Source of the DNA: Limisoma sp963601185
GTDB taxonomy: Bacteria > Bacteroidota > Bacteroidia > Bacteroidales > Muribaculaceae
Reading direction: 5' to 3'
DNA length: 64,000 nucleotides
Assembly: GCA_963601185.1 (NCBI GenBank)
Contig: CAVCEE010000015.1
Span: forward strand, 1 to 64,000
The position numbers were made by a program, and so were the translations under genes. Every line of letters begins with the position of its first letter. The first letter of the stretch is position 1. Positions 9,601-17,162 of this stretch are shown piece by piece. The notes beneath the pieces are model-generated. The model did no database searches. It worked only from the letters and a program-made list of their open reading frames with translations, and was not told where the DNA came from.

Positions 9601-9941
9601 TCCACCTTTGACATACCGGTCACAACGACCTCGTCAAGTGTCTTAGAGTCAGACTCAAGGACAATTTTAAGTTTTGATGAAGATGCCTTTACTTCCTTGT
9701 TTTTCATACCCACATAGGATACGATCAAGCGAGAATCATACGAAGGAAGAGTCAGCGTGAACGCACCGTCGAAATCGGTAGCGACTCCATTAGACGTCCG
9801 ACCTTTCTCCACCACCGACGCACCGATGATGGGCTCGTTCGTCTCGGCTTCGAGTACCACACCGCTAACAGTCACGCTGGCATAAGCCGACAGACTGAGC
9901 AATGACATCAAAGCCATCATGACAAATTTCTTTAGTCTCAT
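6612..9941 (-). CDS. SusC/RagA family TonB-dependent outer-membrane transporter
   Basis: 1109 residues from the ATG at 9941 (MRLKKFVMMALM); an upstream in-frame start at 9971 would spoil the signal peptide. After the signal comes a carboxypeptidase-D-like regulatory domain (VSGVVLEAETNEPIIGASV), the SusC motif LDEVVVTGMSKVDKRIFTGATTQI, the plug domain with VRGATSIYG and a 22-strand-type barrel ending in FTFTLRFSL. It imports substrate captured by the SusD partner using TonB energy. It is the first gene of a four-gene operon, with a -7 box about 110 bp upstream. No sigma/anti-sigma pair adjoins it. Confidence 0.96.
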   Translation of the reverse strand: MRLKKFVMMALMSLLSLSAYASVTVSGVVLEAETNEPIIGASVVEKGRTSNGVATDFDGAFTLTLPSYDSRLIVSYVGMKNKEVKASSSKLKIVLESDSKTLDEVVVTGMSKVDKRIFTGATTQISADKAKLDGVSDISRSLEGRSAGVSVQNVSGTFGTAPKIRVRGATSIYGASKPLWVVDGVVMEDAVEVSADDLSSGDAVTLISSAIAGLNSDDIESFQILKDGSATSIYGARAMAGVIVVTTKKGKAGHTRVSYTGELTTRMKPHYSEFNISNSQEQMGIYREMESKGWLEFANLAKASTSGVYGKMYQMIASYADGKFGIENTQSAKNAYLRESEFRNTDWFDLLFSNAVLQNHSFSIAGGTDKGNFYTSLSVMNDPGWTYSSNVRRYTFNANASYQISPTLKFSVLTSDSYRKQKAPGTLSSSTDAVNGSVNRDFDINPYSYAINASRALDPYAYYTRNYSDFNIFNELNNNYIDIDVTDLKFQAELNWKPVKGLELNALGAYRYQSSVQQHYVKDNSNQANAYRAGIDPEDATIRDANSYLYTDPDDANALPESVMPKGGIYYNTTYTVSQYDFRGTATYNKTWNNTHIFNIMAGLEVSSTDRKQIGWEGWGFVYDNGGVPSLDYKLFKQQIEEGHTYYSISPSYRRSFASFANATYSYKARYVLNGTIRYEGTNKLGMSRNSRWLPTWNVSGAWNAHEENFFKEHIDPKILSHATARVSYSLTADSGPSSVSNATPIYTSGTAWRPSASDQELQLELTTLGNSELTYEKKHEFNFGLDLGFLNNRINASVDIYSRNNYDLIGICYTPGVGGESMKYANVASMKSHGAELTISTKNIDSKDWGWTTDLTFSKTKSEITELESRSSNIYLVNGSGYALKGYPVRSLFSYQFEGLNEQGLPQVINENGEKTVTDINFQSFDASHLVYEGPTDPTITGGFGNTVSWKNFRLNVFMTYSFGNKLRLDPIFSNSYTDEQAMPREFSNRWVTPGDENVTTIPVIASYRQNAEISQLSRAYNAYNYSTERVADGGFIRLKEISLTYDLPKSFLEKIRFTSASLKFQATNICLLYADKKLNGQDPEFFNTGGVATPNPKQFTFTLRFSL

Positions 9942-10053
9942 AAATTTTTTAAAAACAATTATATAAAACACACAATAAATATTTTCTTAACCTATCAAAG
10001 CGAGAGTTTCAATCTGTCACAAATACCATGCAAACAAATCTTTTTTCGCGACA

Positions 10054-10061
10054 CAAAATTA
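10054..10061 (-). promoter_or_regulatory. -7 box for the SusC operon
   Basis: Minus strand TAATTTTG fits TAnnTTTG. It would place the transcript start near 10047 and give a leader of about 105 nt before the ATG at 9941. The -33 element is weak. Confidence 0.5.
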
Positions 10062-10457
10062 AGATTAGCAAGCCTCAATCGGCTTGTAATTTATCACTTT
10101 TCTAAAACTACATTAATAAAAACACGCTTTTTCTTACCAAACCATAGTTTTCTGTAGCACTTTGCTAAATTACTACAATTATTTAACTCACACAAGTATG
10201 CTTTCACTTATTTTAATCAAACGCTGCCAACAGGATTTTCCACGCCGAATATTCATCGCAATTCTTTAACAAACAACATTTTACGCTTATCTCCGTTTAC
10301 CTAAAAAATATGGAAATTCGGGCTATTTCTCTACAAAAAGCGCACAAATTTGCTCCAGCAGGCAATAAAATCAGTCGCACAATGGCGATTTTTGCAATCA
10401 GTTGTAAAGAAATCCGCCCATTTTTCTTCAAAATTGCCACAATTGTCGGCAAATACC

Positions 10458-10491
10458 GAATGTTAAATCAGAATGTTAAATTAACATTCTG
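10458..10491. promoter_or_regulatory. Candidate operator: perfect palindrome plus direct half-site
   Basis: GAATGTTAA occurs at 10458-10466, again at 10471-10479, and inverted at 10481-10489. The last two form a perfect 11-bp inverted repeat around one A (10469-10491). Three spaced copies of one 9-mer suggest a protein-binding site. The nearest start is susC on the minus strand, about 520 bp away. Confidence 0.45.
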
Positions 10492-10735
10492 GCAATAAAT
10501 ACTCAATTTTGTCTTTTTATTACTGAATATCAGTATATTAGTGTTATTTATACAAAAGTTACAGATTGTAAGCAATATAATGTCGGTTGATGACCGGATG
10601 GTGCGAGCCTGAAATAGCCGTTTCCCCTCTTCAAATTTTTCTGAGCAAAATCAAGGGCAGCAAATATTCGCGCGTATTTCTCTTTTTCACAATCAGTTTG
10701 GGTACAAAAACGCGTGTTTAAACCCTCTGAGAATT

Positions 10736-10792
10736 TCACAAAAAGGAGAAACGCGACCATCGGGCAAGAATATTGCCGTCAGACCGCGTTTC
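10736..10792 (-). terminator. Terminator downstream of tyrS
   Basis: On the minus strand GAAACGCG pairs with CGCGTTTC around an inner GGCAA/TTGCC hairpin, then TCCTTTTTGTG. It begins 20 bp after the tyrS stop. Confidence 0.65.
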
Positions 10793-10811
10793 AAATTATG
10801 GGAAATTTTGC

Positions 10812-12104
10812 TTATTTTACCACTATGAGGAAATAGTTCTTCTTGCCTCGTTGCACAAGGAGATATTTGTCGTTGAGCAAGTCGGCAGTTGTCACCTCCT
10901 GGTCGAACGCCGAGAGTTTCTCTTTGTTGAGCGAAACGCCACCACCTTGGGTGAGTTTGCGCATCTCACCTTTCGAAGCGAAAATCTTTGCATGCTCTGC
11001 GAAGAGGTCGACCGCCTTCACGCCGCCAGCCACCAAGTCGCGCGACACTTCAAACTGAGGCACCCCCTCAAACACCGCAAGGAACGTGTCCTCATCGAGT
11101 TTGTGGAGAGCATCTGCCGTAGCGTTTCCGAAGAGGATGTTGGAAGCCTCAACCGCTGCATTGTAGTCGTCCTCTGAATGCACCATCGTTGTCACTTCCT
11201 TGGCAAGACGCTTCTGGAGCAGACGCAAGTGCGGAGCCTCAAGATGCTCTGCCGTAAGGGCTTCAATCTCTTCGCGTGTCATCGACGTGAAAATCTTGAT
11301 GTAGCGCTGAGCGTCGTCGTCGCTAACGTTGAGCCAGAACTGGTAGAACTTGTAAGGCGATGTGTAGCGAGCATCGAGCCATACGTTGCCCGACTCAGTT
11401 TTGCCGAACTTGCCACCGTCGGCCTTGGTGATCAACGGGCAAGTAAGAGCGAATGCCTCGCCGCCGTTTGTGCGTCGGATGAGTTCCGTACCGGTGGTTA
11501 TGTTACCCCACTGGTCGCTGCCGCCCATCTGGAGTTTGCAGTTCTTTGTTTCGTAAAGATGCAGGAAGTCATAGCCCTGAAGCAACTGATAGGTAAACTC
11601 GGTAAACGACAGACCGTCGCGAGCCTCGCCGTTGAGGCGGCGCTTCACACTGTCCTTCGCCATCATATAGTTTACGGTGATGTGCTTGCCCACCTCGCGA
11701 GCGAAGTCAAGGAAGCCGAAGTTCTTCATCCAGTCATAGTTGTTGACCAGTTCCGCTGCATTAGGCGCATCGCTGTCGAAGTCAAGGAATTTCGACAGTT
11801 GCTTCTTTATGCACTCCTGGTTGTGGCGGAGCACCTCCTCGGTGAGGAGATTGCGCTCGGCACTCTTGCCGGAAGGGTCGCCGATCATACCTGTGGCACC
11901 GCCAATCAGAGCCAACGGCTTGTGGCCGCAACGCTGGAAGTGACGGAGTATCATAACACTCACAAGGTGACCGATATGGAGCGAGTCGGCAGTCGGGTCG
12001 ATACCCACATAGGCGGTTGTCATTTCCTTCTGCAACTGTTCTTCTGTACCGGGCATCATGTCGTGGATCATGCCACGCCATTTGAGTTCTTCTACAAAAT
12101 TCAT
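10812..12104 (-). CDS. tyrS: Tyrosyl-tRNA synthetase
   Basis: 430 residues, the usual length for bacterial TyrRS. It charges tRNA-Tyr with tyrosine in the cytoplasm. Class I signatures are visible: HIGH at residues 43-46 (SLHIGH), GGSDQWGNI in the tyrosine-binding core, and a KMSKS-equivalent KFGKT around residue 234. The C-terminal ~70 residues (QGGGVSLNKEKLSAF ... LVQRGKKNYFLIVV) form the S4 RNA-binding domain. It has its own -7 box at 12148-12155 and is therefore probably separate from the lipoprotein gene just upstream on the same strand. Confidence 0.98.
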   Translation of the reverse strand: MNFVEELKWRGMIHDMMPGTEEQLQKEMTTAYVGIDPTADSLHIGHLVSVMILRHFQRCGHKPLALIGGATGMIGDPSGKSAERNLLTEEVLRHNQECIKKQLSKFLDFDSDAPNAAELVNNYDWMKNFGFLDFAREVGKHITVNYMMAKDSVKRRLNGEARDGLSFTEFTYQLLQGYDFLHLYETKNCKLQMGGSDQWGNITTGTELIRRTNGGEAFALTCPLITKADGGKFGKTESGNVWLDARYTSPYKFYQFWLNVSDDDAQRYIKIFTSMTREEIEALTAEHLEAPHLRLLQKRLAKEVTTMVHSEDDYNAAVEASNILFGNATADALHKLDEDTFLAVFEGVPQFEVSRDLVAGGVKAVDLFAEHAKIFASKGEMRKLTQGGGVSLNKEKLSAFDQEVTTADLLNDKYLLVQRGKKNYFLIVVK

Positions 12105-12147
12105 CGATTCTTTATGTTATTGTTTTTATTGTCAGTTATATGTTTCG

Positions 12148-12155
12148 CAAAATTA
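12148..12155 (-). promoter_or_regulatory. -7 box for tyrS
   Basis: Minus strand TAATTTTG (TAnnTTTG), about 44 bp before the tyrS ATG and inside the 79-bp gap after the upstream lipoprotein gene. Confidence 0.5.
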
Positions 12156-12183
12156 CGACTTTTAATTGTGATTTCCCAACCTT

Positions 12184-12600
12184 CTACCATTTGGTCAGAT
12201 AATAGGTGTAGGTTTTGCCGTCGTCTTTTACCTGTTCGAGCACTTTCGTCTTGTCGTTGTGCGACACGAGACGGAACGTAACGTTTTCGTCGAGATAGAT
12301 TTCCCGGCACTCATACGATACACCGTGGGCTTCTTTAAACGACACTGTGACGATACCGGTATTCTTATCTTCCGTCCATCGCGCAAACGTCATGCCTCCG
12401 GCTGCCGTGCGCACTCCAAACACTCCGCTCTGGAAGCAGAAAAAGTAGTTGCCCTGATAGTCAGGGGCGTCGATACCGTCAATGGTTATGCGTTCCACCT
12501 TCCATTGACCGAACCAGTGACCTATATTTCCATTGTTTTGCGTGCAAGCCACAAGCGTGAGCATTGCCACAAAAGTCAATATCAATCCTAATCGTTTCAT
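12184..12600 (-). CDS. Small lipocalin-like lipoprotein, copy A
   Basis: 138 residues with a lipoprotein signal (MLTLVAC, Cys19). After it, IGHWFGQWKVERITIDG carries the G-x-W start of lipocalin-like beta barrels. The rest alternates short beta strands (FFCFQSGVFGVR, IVTVSFKE, VTFRLVSHN) and ends YTYYLTKW. Inference: a small membrane-anchored barrel that might bind a lipid or other hydrophobic ligand; no function is established. It follows copy A of the Wzi-like gene by 3 bp and is nearly the same as copy B at 14215-14631; differences cluster in the C-terminal half. Confidence 0.8.
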   Translation of the reverse strand: MKRLGLILTFVAMLTLVACTQNNGNIGHWFGQWKVERITIDGIDAPDYQGNYFFCFQSGVFGVRTAAGGMTFARWTEDKNTGIVTVSFKEAHGVSYECREIYLDENVTFRLVSHNDKTKVLEQVKDDGKTYTYYLTKW

Positions 12601-12603
12601 TGC

Positions 12604-14136
12604 CTAATGTTTAAATACGTCAAACAGTCCTTTGTAACTTACCCCGACAAGTACGCCAAAGTTGTTGCCGCCAGAGAGCGGACCTTTGTCGAATGCAATC
12701 TGCCCTTTCACCGTCAAACCCTTGACCTGGCGGAAATGGTAAGTGCCCTCGAGCATAAACGAGGTGTTGTCGGCAATGGCAGTGCGCGGTTTTTCGTATG
12801 TCCCCCACGACTTGCGGTAGTTTACGAGCAGACGATACTCTAACGGAGCATAGATATTGCCGCTGATGCCTACCTGAAAACCGCGGATGCGGTTGTCGGA
12901 AATACTATTCTTGCCGGTGCGGTCGTAGATTGTCTGCGTGATGAACGGCGTGCCTTGCGACATTCCGAAATAGCTATAGGGGTTGCAACGGAAGTTGGTG
13001 TAATAAGAATCGCAGCCAGTGGCTTGCACCTCCTGCATCGTGGCGTCGGGGTTGTCGTGGGGTGCCCAGTGCATCGGACCGCTCTGGTTGGTGAAATCTA
13101 CATATTCCACCACTGCACTGTTAACTATGCTCTTCCGGTTACTCTTATATTCCAGTCCCCAGATGCCGTCAAAGCCGTTCATCCAGCCAATGCCAGAACC
13201 GTCTTCAAACGGTTTCTGCACGAATGCTTTCAGTTCGCTGCCATTCTTCAGTCGATAGCGCATCACGACATCCCACGAGCCGAGCGTGTTGCCATAGTGG
13301 TACGACGCATCGCCGGGGTTGTTGCCACCCTCTGAGGCAAAAAACGCACGGACGAAATCTTTCCACCCGGTGTCGTAGCGGTCGACCTTTATCTCTTTTC
13401 CGCCACTGTAGGTTGTTGCCGTGCCGCCAAACTCGGTGATCATCTGCATGCCCACCATAACGGAGAACGGCTTCGATGGTTTGGTGCGGAAATAGCAACG
13501 CTTGTAGTTATAGTATTCGCCAGTATTGACAAATCCATCATAGTATGCGAAATGGTCTTCAAACCAATCGTCCTGCATATAGTAGCCATAGGCTATCTCA
13601 CCTTGTATCTGCACCCAGCCGTTGGTAAACGGGATGTTCTGGAAATCGACAAATCCTGCACGCACTTGAGGTAACGGACGCGCATTGTTAGACTGCGTAA
13701 AGTCGCCCACACCGAGACTGTCATTGAGTAGCGGCGATGTGCGCTCTTTCATTCCCACGGAAAGAAATACACCTCTGTATTTCACCTCGCCGTACAACTG
13801 CTGAATCCATACTGCCGATGGATGCTTGCCCTGCACCCCTGGTGCCTGCTCGGTCTGGTCGTACTGGGTGTACTTTGACTGATAGCCACCAACGAGTTCC
13901 GCGCCGAAACTGTAACTGAAACGTCGACTGAGATCGAGGTCTTTGGTCACCTTGGCATCAAGTTCCACGGCCTTAGGCTGCGTCAGTTTGCCCCCGTTGT
14001 TGCTCATTATGAAATAAGGGGCAAAGTCGCCGCTGCCAACGTTGGCGTTGACTGAACCGTCGACCTGCAACGGTGTCTCTGCCGACGCGGCAAGTGCGCC
14101 AATCATCGCGACAGCCGACAAAATCGTTTTTCTCAT
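12604..14136 (-). CDS. Wzi-like outer-membrane beta-barrel (capsule assembly family), copy A
   Basis: 510 residues with a signal peptide ending AASAE. It matches the Bacteroidales 'capsule assembly Wzi family' by its FAPYFIMSNNGGKLTQP opening, WIQQLYGEVKYRGVFLSVGMKE, RAGFVDFQNIPFTNGWVQIQGEI and DGSGIGWMNGFDGIWGLEYKS. The C-terminus is strand-rich, as for an outer-membrane barrel. Wzi in enterics helps anchor capsule; the role in Bacteroidales is not established and no capsule genes are nearby. The gene overlaps the remnant glsB stop by ATGA and is the copy nearer tyrS. Compared with copy B it differs mainly in short surface-like segments. Confidence 0.85.
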   Translation of the reverse strand: MRKTILSAVAMIGALAASAETPLQVDGSVNANVGSGDFAPYFIMSNNGGKLTQPKAVELDAKVTKDLDLSRRFSYSFGAELVGGYQSKYTQYDQTEQAPGVQGKHPSAVWIQQLYGEVKYRGVFLSVGMKERTSPLLNDSLGVGDFTQSNNARPLPQVRAGFVDFQNIPFTNGWVQIQGEIAYGYYMQDDWFEDHFAYYDGFVNTGEYYNYKRCYFRTKPSKPFSVMVGMQMITEFGGTATTYSGGKEIKVDRYDTGWKDFVRAFFASEGGNNPGDASYHYGNTLGSWDVVMRYRLKNGSELKAFVQKPFEDGSGIGWMNGFDGIWGLEYKSNRKSIVNSAVVEYVDFTNQSGPMHWAPHDNPDATMQEVQATGCDSYYTNFRCNPYSYFGMSQGTPFITQTIYDRTGKNSISDNRIRGFQVGISGNIYAPLEYRLLVNYRKSWGTYEKPRTAIADNTSFMLEGTYHFRQVKGLTVKGQIAFDKGPLSGGNNFGVLVGVSYKGLFDVFKH

Positions 14137-14194
14137 CTGTTATTCCTGTTTTTAGAATATTCGCGCATCCGCGCCATCATCTGTTGCAGTACTC
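14133..14194 (-). pseudogene. Remnant of the 3' end of glsB carried along by the duplication
   Basis: On the minus strand the last codons read MMARMREYSKNRNNR and stop, ending in an ATGA overlap with the Wzi-like start at 14136. Intact glsB at 16164 ends MMVARMREYSKNRNNR, so one Val codon is missing here. Homology continues weakly to about 14194 (EYR/EYC region) and then stops. It marks the left limit of the duplicated block and preserves the ribosome-entry context of the downstream gene. Confidence 0.85.
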
Positions 14195-14214
14195 TACTGT
14201 GATTTCCCGACCTT

Positions 14215-14631
14215 CTACCATTTGGTCAGATAATAGGTGTAGGTTTTGCCGTTGTCCTTCAACTGTTCGAGCACTTTCTTTCTGCCTTTGTGCGATACGA
14301 GCCGGAATGTCACATCGTCGTCGAGATAGATTTTACGGCACGCTCCCGATACACCGTAGGCTTCTTTAAACGACACTGTGACGATACCGGTATTCTTATC
14401 TTCCGTCCATCGTGCATACGTCACACCTCCGTCTACCTTACGCATACCAAACACTCCACTCTGAAAGCAAAAGAAACAGTCTCCCTGATAATCAGGGTCA
14501 TCTGTGCCATCAATCGTTATGCGCTCCACCTTCCACTGACCGAACCAGTGACCTATATGTCCATTGTTTTGCATGCAAGCCGCAAGCACGAGCACTGCAA
14601 CAAAAGTTAAGATCAATCCTAATCGTTTCAT
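14215..14631 (-). CDS. Small lipocalin-like lipoprotein, copy B
   Basis: 138 residues, same length and architecture as copy A: lipobox LVLAAC, GHWFGQWKVERITIDG and the YTYYLTKW end. Differences include a more basic segment (SHKGRKKVLEQLKDNG in place of SHNDKTKVLEQVKDDG). It starts 3 bp after copy B of the Wzi-like gene and so is probably co-translated with it. Function unknown; a lipid-binding accessory role is only inference from the lipocalin-like start. Confidence 0.8.
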   Translation of the reverse strand: MKRLGLILTFVAVLVLAACMQNNGHIGHWFGQWKVERITIDGTDDPDYQGDCFFCFQSGVFGMRKVDGGVTYARWTEDKNTGIVTVSFKEAYGVSGACRKIYLDDDVTFRLVSHKGRKKVLEQLKDNGKTYTYYLTKW

Positions 14632-14634
14632 AGC

Positions 14635-16167
14635 CTAATGTTTAAATACGTCAAACAGTCCTTTGTAACTTACGCCGACAAGCATTCCGAAGTTGTCGCC
14701 ACCCGAAAGTTGTCCTTTATCGAATGCCACCTGTCCTTTCACCGTCAAACCCTTGACTTGACGGAAATGGTAAGTCCCTTCAAGCATAAACGAGGTATTG
14801 TCGATAGTGGACGTGCGTATACAGCCGTATGTACCCCACGACTTGCGGTAGTTCACGAGCAGACGGTACTCCAGCGGAGCATAAATATTGCCGGTTATTC
14901 CTATATGAAAACCGCGGATGCGGTTGTCAGTAATGCTATTTGTTCCAGTACGGCTGTAGATTGTCTGAGGTATAAACGGCGTGCCCTGCGACATTCCGAA
15001 ATAACTATAGGGGTTGCAACGGAAGTTGGTGTAATAAGAATCGCAGCCAGTGGCGTGTATGTTCTGCATCGAAGCGTCAAGATTTTGATTGGGATCCCAG
15101 TGCATCGGACCGCCCTGGTTGGTGAAGTCCACATATTCCACCACCGCACCGTTAACGATGCCCTTCTTATTACTCTTATACTCCAGCCCCCAAATGCCGT
15201 CAACTCCATTCATCCAGCCAATACCGGAACCATCCTCAAACGGTTTCTGCACGAATGCTTTCAGTTCGCTGCCATTCTTCAGTCGATAGCGCATCACGAC
15301 ATCCCACGAGCCGAGCGTGTTGCCGTAGTGGTACGTTGCATCACCAGGGTTGCTGCCGCCCTCTGTGGCGAAAAACGCCCGGACGAAGTCTTTCCACCCG
15401 GTGTCGTAGCGGTCTACATTTGCCTCTTTTCCGCCGCTATAGGTAGTTGCCGTGCCACCAAACTCGGTGACCATCTGCATGCCCAGCGTAATGGAGAACG
15501 GCTTCGATGGTTTGGTGCGGAAGTAGCAACGCTTGTAGTTATAGTATTCACCAGTGTTGATAAAGCCGCTATAGTATGCAAAATGATCTTCAAACCAGTC
15601 ATCCTGCATATAGTAGCCATAGGCTATCTCTCCCTGAATCTGTACCCAGCCGTTGGTAAACGGGATGTTCTGGAAATCGACAAATCCTGCACGCACCTGA
15701 GGCAATGGACGCGCATTGTTCGACTGCGTATAGTCACCCACGCCGAGACTGTCGTTGAGTAGCGGAGACGTGCGCTCTTTCATTCCCACAGAGAGGAACA
15801 CTCCGCGGTATTTCACCTCGCCGTACAACTGTTGAATCCACACTGCCGACGGATGCTTGCCCTGCACTGCCGGTGCCTGCTTCGCCTGGTCGTACTGGGT
15901 GTACTTTGACTGGTAGCCGCCGACGAGTTCCGCACCGAAACTGTAACTGAAACGTCGACTGAGATCAAGGTCTTTGGTCACCTTGGCGTCAAGTTCCACA
16001 GCCTTCGGCTGCGTCAGTTTGCCCCCGTTGTTGCTCATTATGAAATACGGGGCAAAGTCACCGCTGCCGACGTTGGCTGAGACCGAACCGTCGACCTGCA
16101 ACGGTGTCTCTGCCGACGCGGCAAGTGTGCCGATTATCGCGACAGCCGACAAAATCATTTTTCTCAT
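14635..16167 (-). CDS. Wzi-like outer-membrane beta-barrel (capsule assembly family), copy B
   Basis: 510 residues, collinear with copy A without gaps. The signal peptide, the FAPYFIMSNNGGKLTQP opening and the NGWVQIQGEI and DGSGIGWMNG motifs are shared. Substitutions are concentrated in blocks such as HWDPNQNLDASMQNIH (copy A HWAPHDNPDATMQEVQ) and TYGCIRTSTIDN (copy A TYEKPRTAIADN), probably surface loops. The ATG overlaps the glsB stop by 4 bp (ATGA), so translation is coupled to the aminolipid genes. Inference: an outer-membrane protein whose amount is tied to the acyltransferase pair upstream. Confidence 0.85.
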   Translation of the reverse strand: MRKMILSAVAIIGTLAASAETPLQVDGSVSANVGSGDFAPYFIMSNNGGKLTQPKAVELDAKVTKDLDLSRRFSYSFGAELVGGYQSKYTQYDQAKQAPAVQGKHPSAVWIQQLYGEVKYRGVFLSVGMKERTSPLLNDSLGVGDYTQSNNARPLPQVRAGFVDFQNIPFTNGWVQIQGEIAYGYYMQDDWFEDHFAYYSGFINTGEYYNYKRCYFRTKPSKPFSITLGMQMVTEFGGTATTYSGGKEANVDRYDTGWKDFVRAFFATEGGSNPGDATYHYGNTLGSWDVVMRYRLKNGSELKAFVQKPFEDGSGIGWMNGVDGIWGLEYKSNKKGIVNGAVVEYVDFTNQGGPMHWDPNQNLDASMQNIHATGCDSYYTNFRCNPYSYFGMSQGTPFIPQTIYSRTGTNSITDNRIRGFHIGITGNIYAPLEYRLLVNYRKSWGTYGCIRTSTIDNTSFMLEGTYHFRQVKGLTVKGQVAFDKGQLSGGDNFGMLVGVSYKGLFDVFKH

Positions 16168-17162
16168 CTGTTGTTTCTGTTTTTAGAATATTCGCGCATA
16201 CGAGCCACCATCATCTGACGGTACTCGATAAAGCGCTGATAGAATGACCTGATATGGCGCATCTTCTTGTCTTCATAGATATCGGAGATGGCAAGAAAGA
16301 TGCCTGTTTCCTCCACGTCGCCGAACTCGTCATTGATGGCGGTGCCGAGCACCCTCATCTTTGGGGAGAGGTTCATATAACTATTGACCAGCGGCGGGAT
16401 GTTCATACCCTGCGCACGCACGTTGCTGTTGAGTATGCGATAGTCCTCGCGAAACGTCGCGCCACAGAAAACCGACCGCATTCGAGCCTCGTCGGTATGC
16501 GTTTCCAGCGGCTTCAGCGGATAAACCATCCGCTCGTCGTCGTGGAAATACTTGTCAAGGAAATATAGTATCATGTTTCGGCATTCGTGCGGATAACTGG
16601 GGTACATAGTCATCTTGCCGAACATATATTTGATTTGCGGATAGACCACCGTGAGTGCGCCCAGTCCGTCCCAGATGTTGTCGAGGGCATAAAGGGCTTT
16701 CACTCCTGCCTTGGTAGACTGGTACTCGACCGACACGAACGAGCGTCCGAGTTCAATGGTGTAGGGCAACTTGTTTTTCAGAAAGTCGTCAGAAAAGCCG
16801 AACATGTGCGACATAGCAATGTGCGGCACTCCGTTTTCAATCTTTATGTTTTCGCCGAGGATAAAGCGGTAACCACCCACAATCTCTTCGGCTTCGGGAT
16901 TCCACACGATAAGTTGTTGGCATGGGTCGTCCATAGTGTCAAACTCGTCGATGTCGGCACTTTTGCCTGTGCCGCCGCCCGAGGCGCGGAAGGCAATTTC
17001 GCGCAGACGGCCTATTTCCCACATCAAGTTCGGGGAATTTTCAGCGTCCACAATGTAGATTTCATTGTGACCCTTGTTGGTGTTGCGGAGAAACCGTGCC
17101 TCCGTCAGTTCCATCTTCAACAGGCTCTTGTGAACCGGTGCTATGATGCTCTCTACTTTCAT
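16164..17162 (-). CDS. glsB: GNAT-fold N-acyltransferase, GlsB-like (glycine lipid synthesis)
   Basis: 332 residues. It resembles the OlsB/GlsB N-acyltransferases of Bacteroidetes: the motif ELGRSFVSVEYQ in the middle, preceded by RLREIAFRASGGGTGKSADIDEFD and by the beta segment QLIVWNPEAEEIVGGYRFI. In Bacteroides thetaiotaomicron GlsB adds a 3-hydroxy fatty acyl chain to glycine, and GlsA adds the second acyl chain. Here the two genes are adjacent in the order glsA, glsB and overlap by ATGA (17159-17162), which supports the assignment. The stop also overlaps the Wzi-like start. The substrate (glycine against ornithine) cannot be decided from sequence. Confidence 0.75.
   Translation of the reverse strand: MKVESIIAPVHKSLLKMELTEARFLRNTNKGHNEIYIVDAENSPNLMWEIGRLREIAFRASGGGTGKSADIDEFDTMDDPCQQLIVWNPEAEEIVGGYRFILGENIKIENGVPHIAMSHMFGFSDDFLKNKLPYTIELGRSFVSVEYQSTKAGVKALYALDNIWDGLGALTVVYPQIKYMFGKMTMYPSYPHECRNMILYFLDKYFHDDERMVYPLKPLETHTDEARMRSVFCGATFREDYRILNSNVRAQGMNIPPLVNSYMNLSPKMRVLGTAINDEFGDVEETGIFLAISDIYEDKKMRHIRSFYQRFIEYRQMMVARMREYSKNRNNR

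Larger units (their letters stand above)
9942..10811. other. Long intergenic region between tyrS and susC
   Basis: 870 bp without a credible gene. It holds the susC leader and -7 box (near 10054), a perfect 23-bp palindrome with an extra half-site (10458-10491), a smaller inverted repeat TACTGA/TCAGTA (10521-10535) and the tyrS terminator (10736-10792). Short frames at 10310-10498 (+) and 10548-10760 (-) have no start context, composition or homology hint of real genes. Confidence 0.7.
12167..16198 (-). repeat. Tandem duplication (period 2031 bp) of a wzi-like plus lipoprotein gene pair
   Basis: Copy A covers about 12167-14194 and copy B about 14198-16230. Every gene boundary is shifted by exactly 2031 bp (12184/14215, 12600/14631, 12604/14635, 14136/16167), so there is no net insertion or deletion within the coding parts. 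Copy A continues upstream into a fragment matching the 3' end of glsB. The join lies near 14190-14200, where the glsB fragment meets sequence matching the end of the lipoprotein gene. Confidence 0.9.

Noticed and set aside
10310..10760. Two short frames in the tyrS/susC gap
   Set aside because: Low-complexity, no promoter box or start context, and they run over the palindrome and terminator.
14638..15762. Plus-strand frame of 374 codons in the Wzi region
   Set aside because: Antisense shadow of the Wzi-like copy B; the equivalent frame in copy A is broken, as expected for non-coding.
12184..16167. A capsule biosynthesis locus
   Set aside because: Only the Wzi-like barrel is present; no glycosyltransferases, flippase or polymerase lie near.
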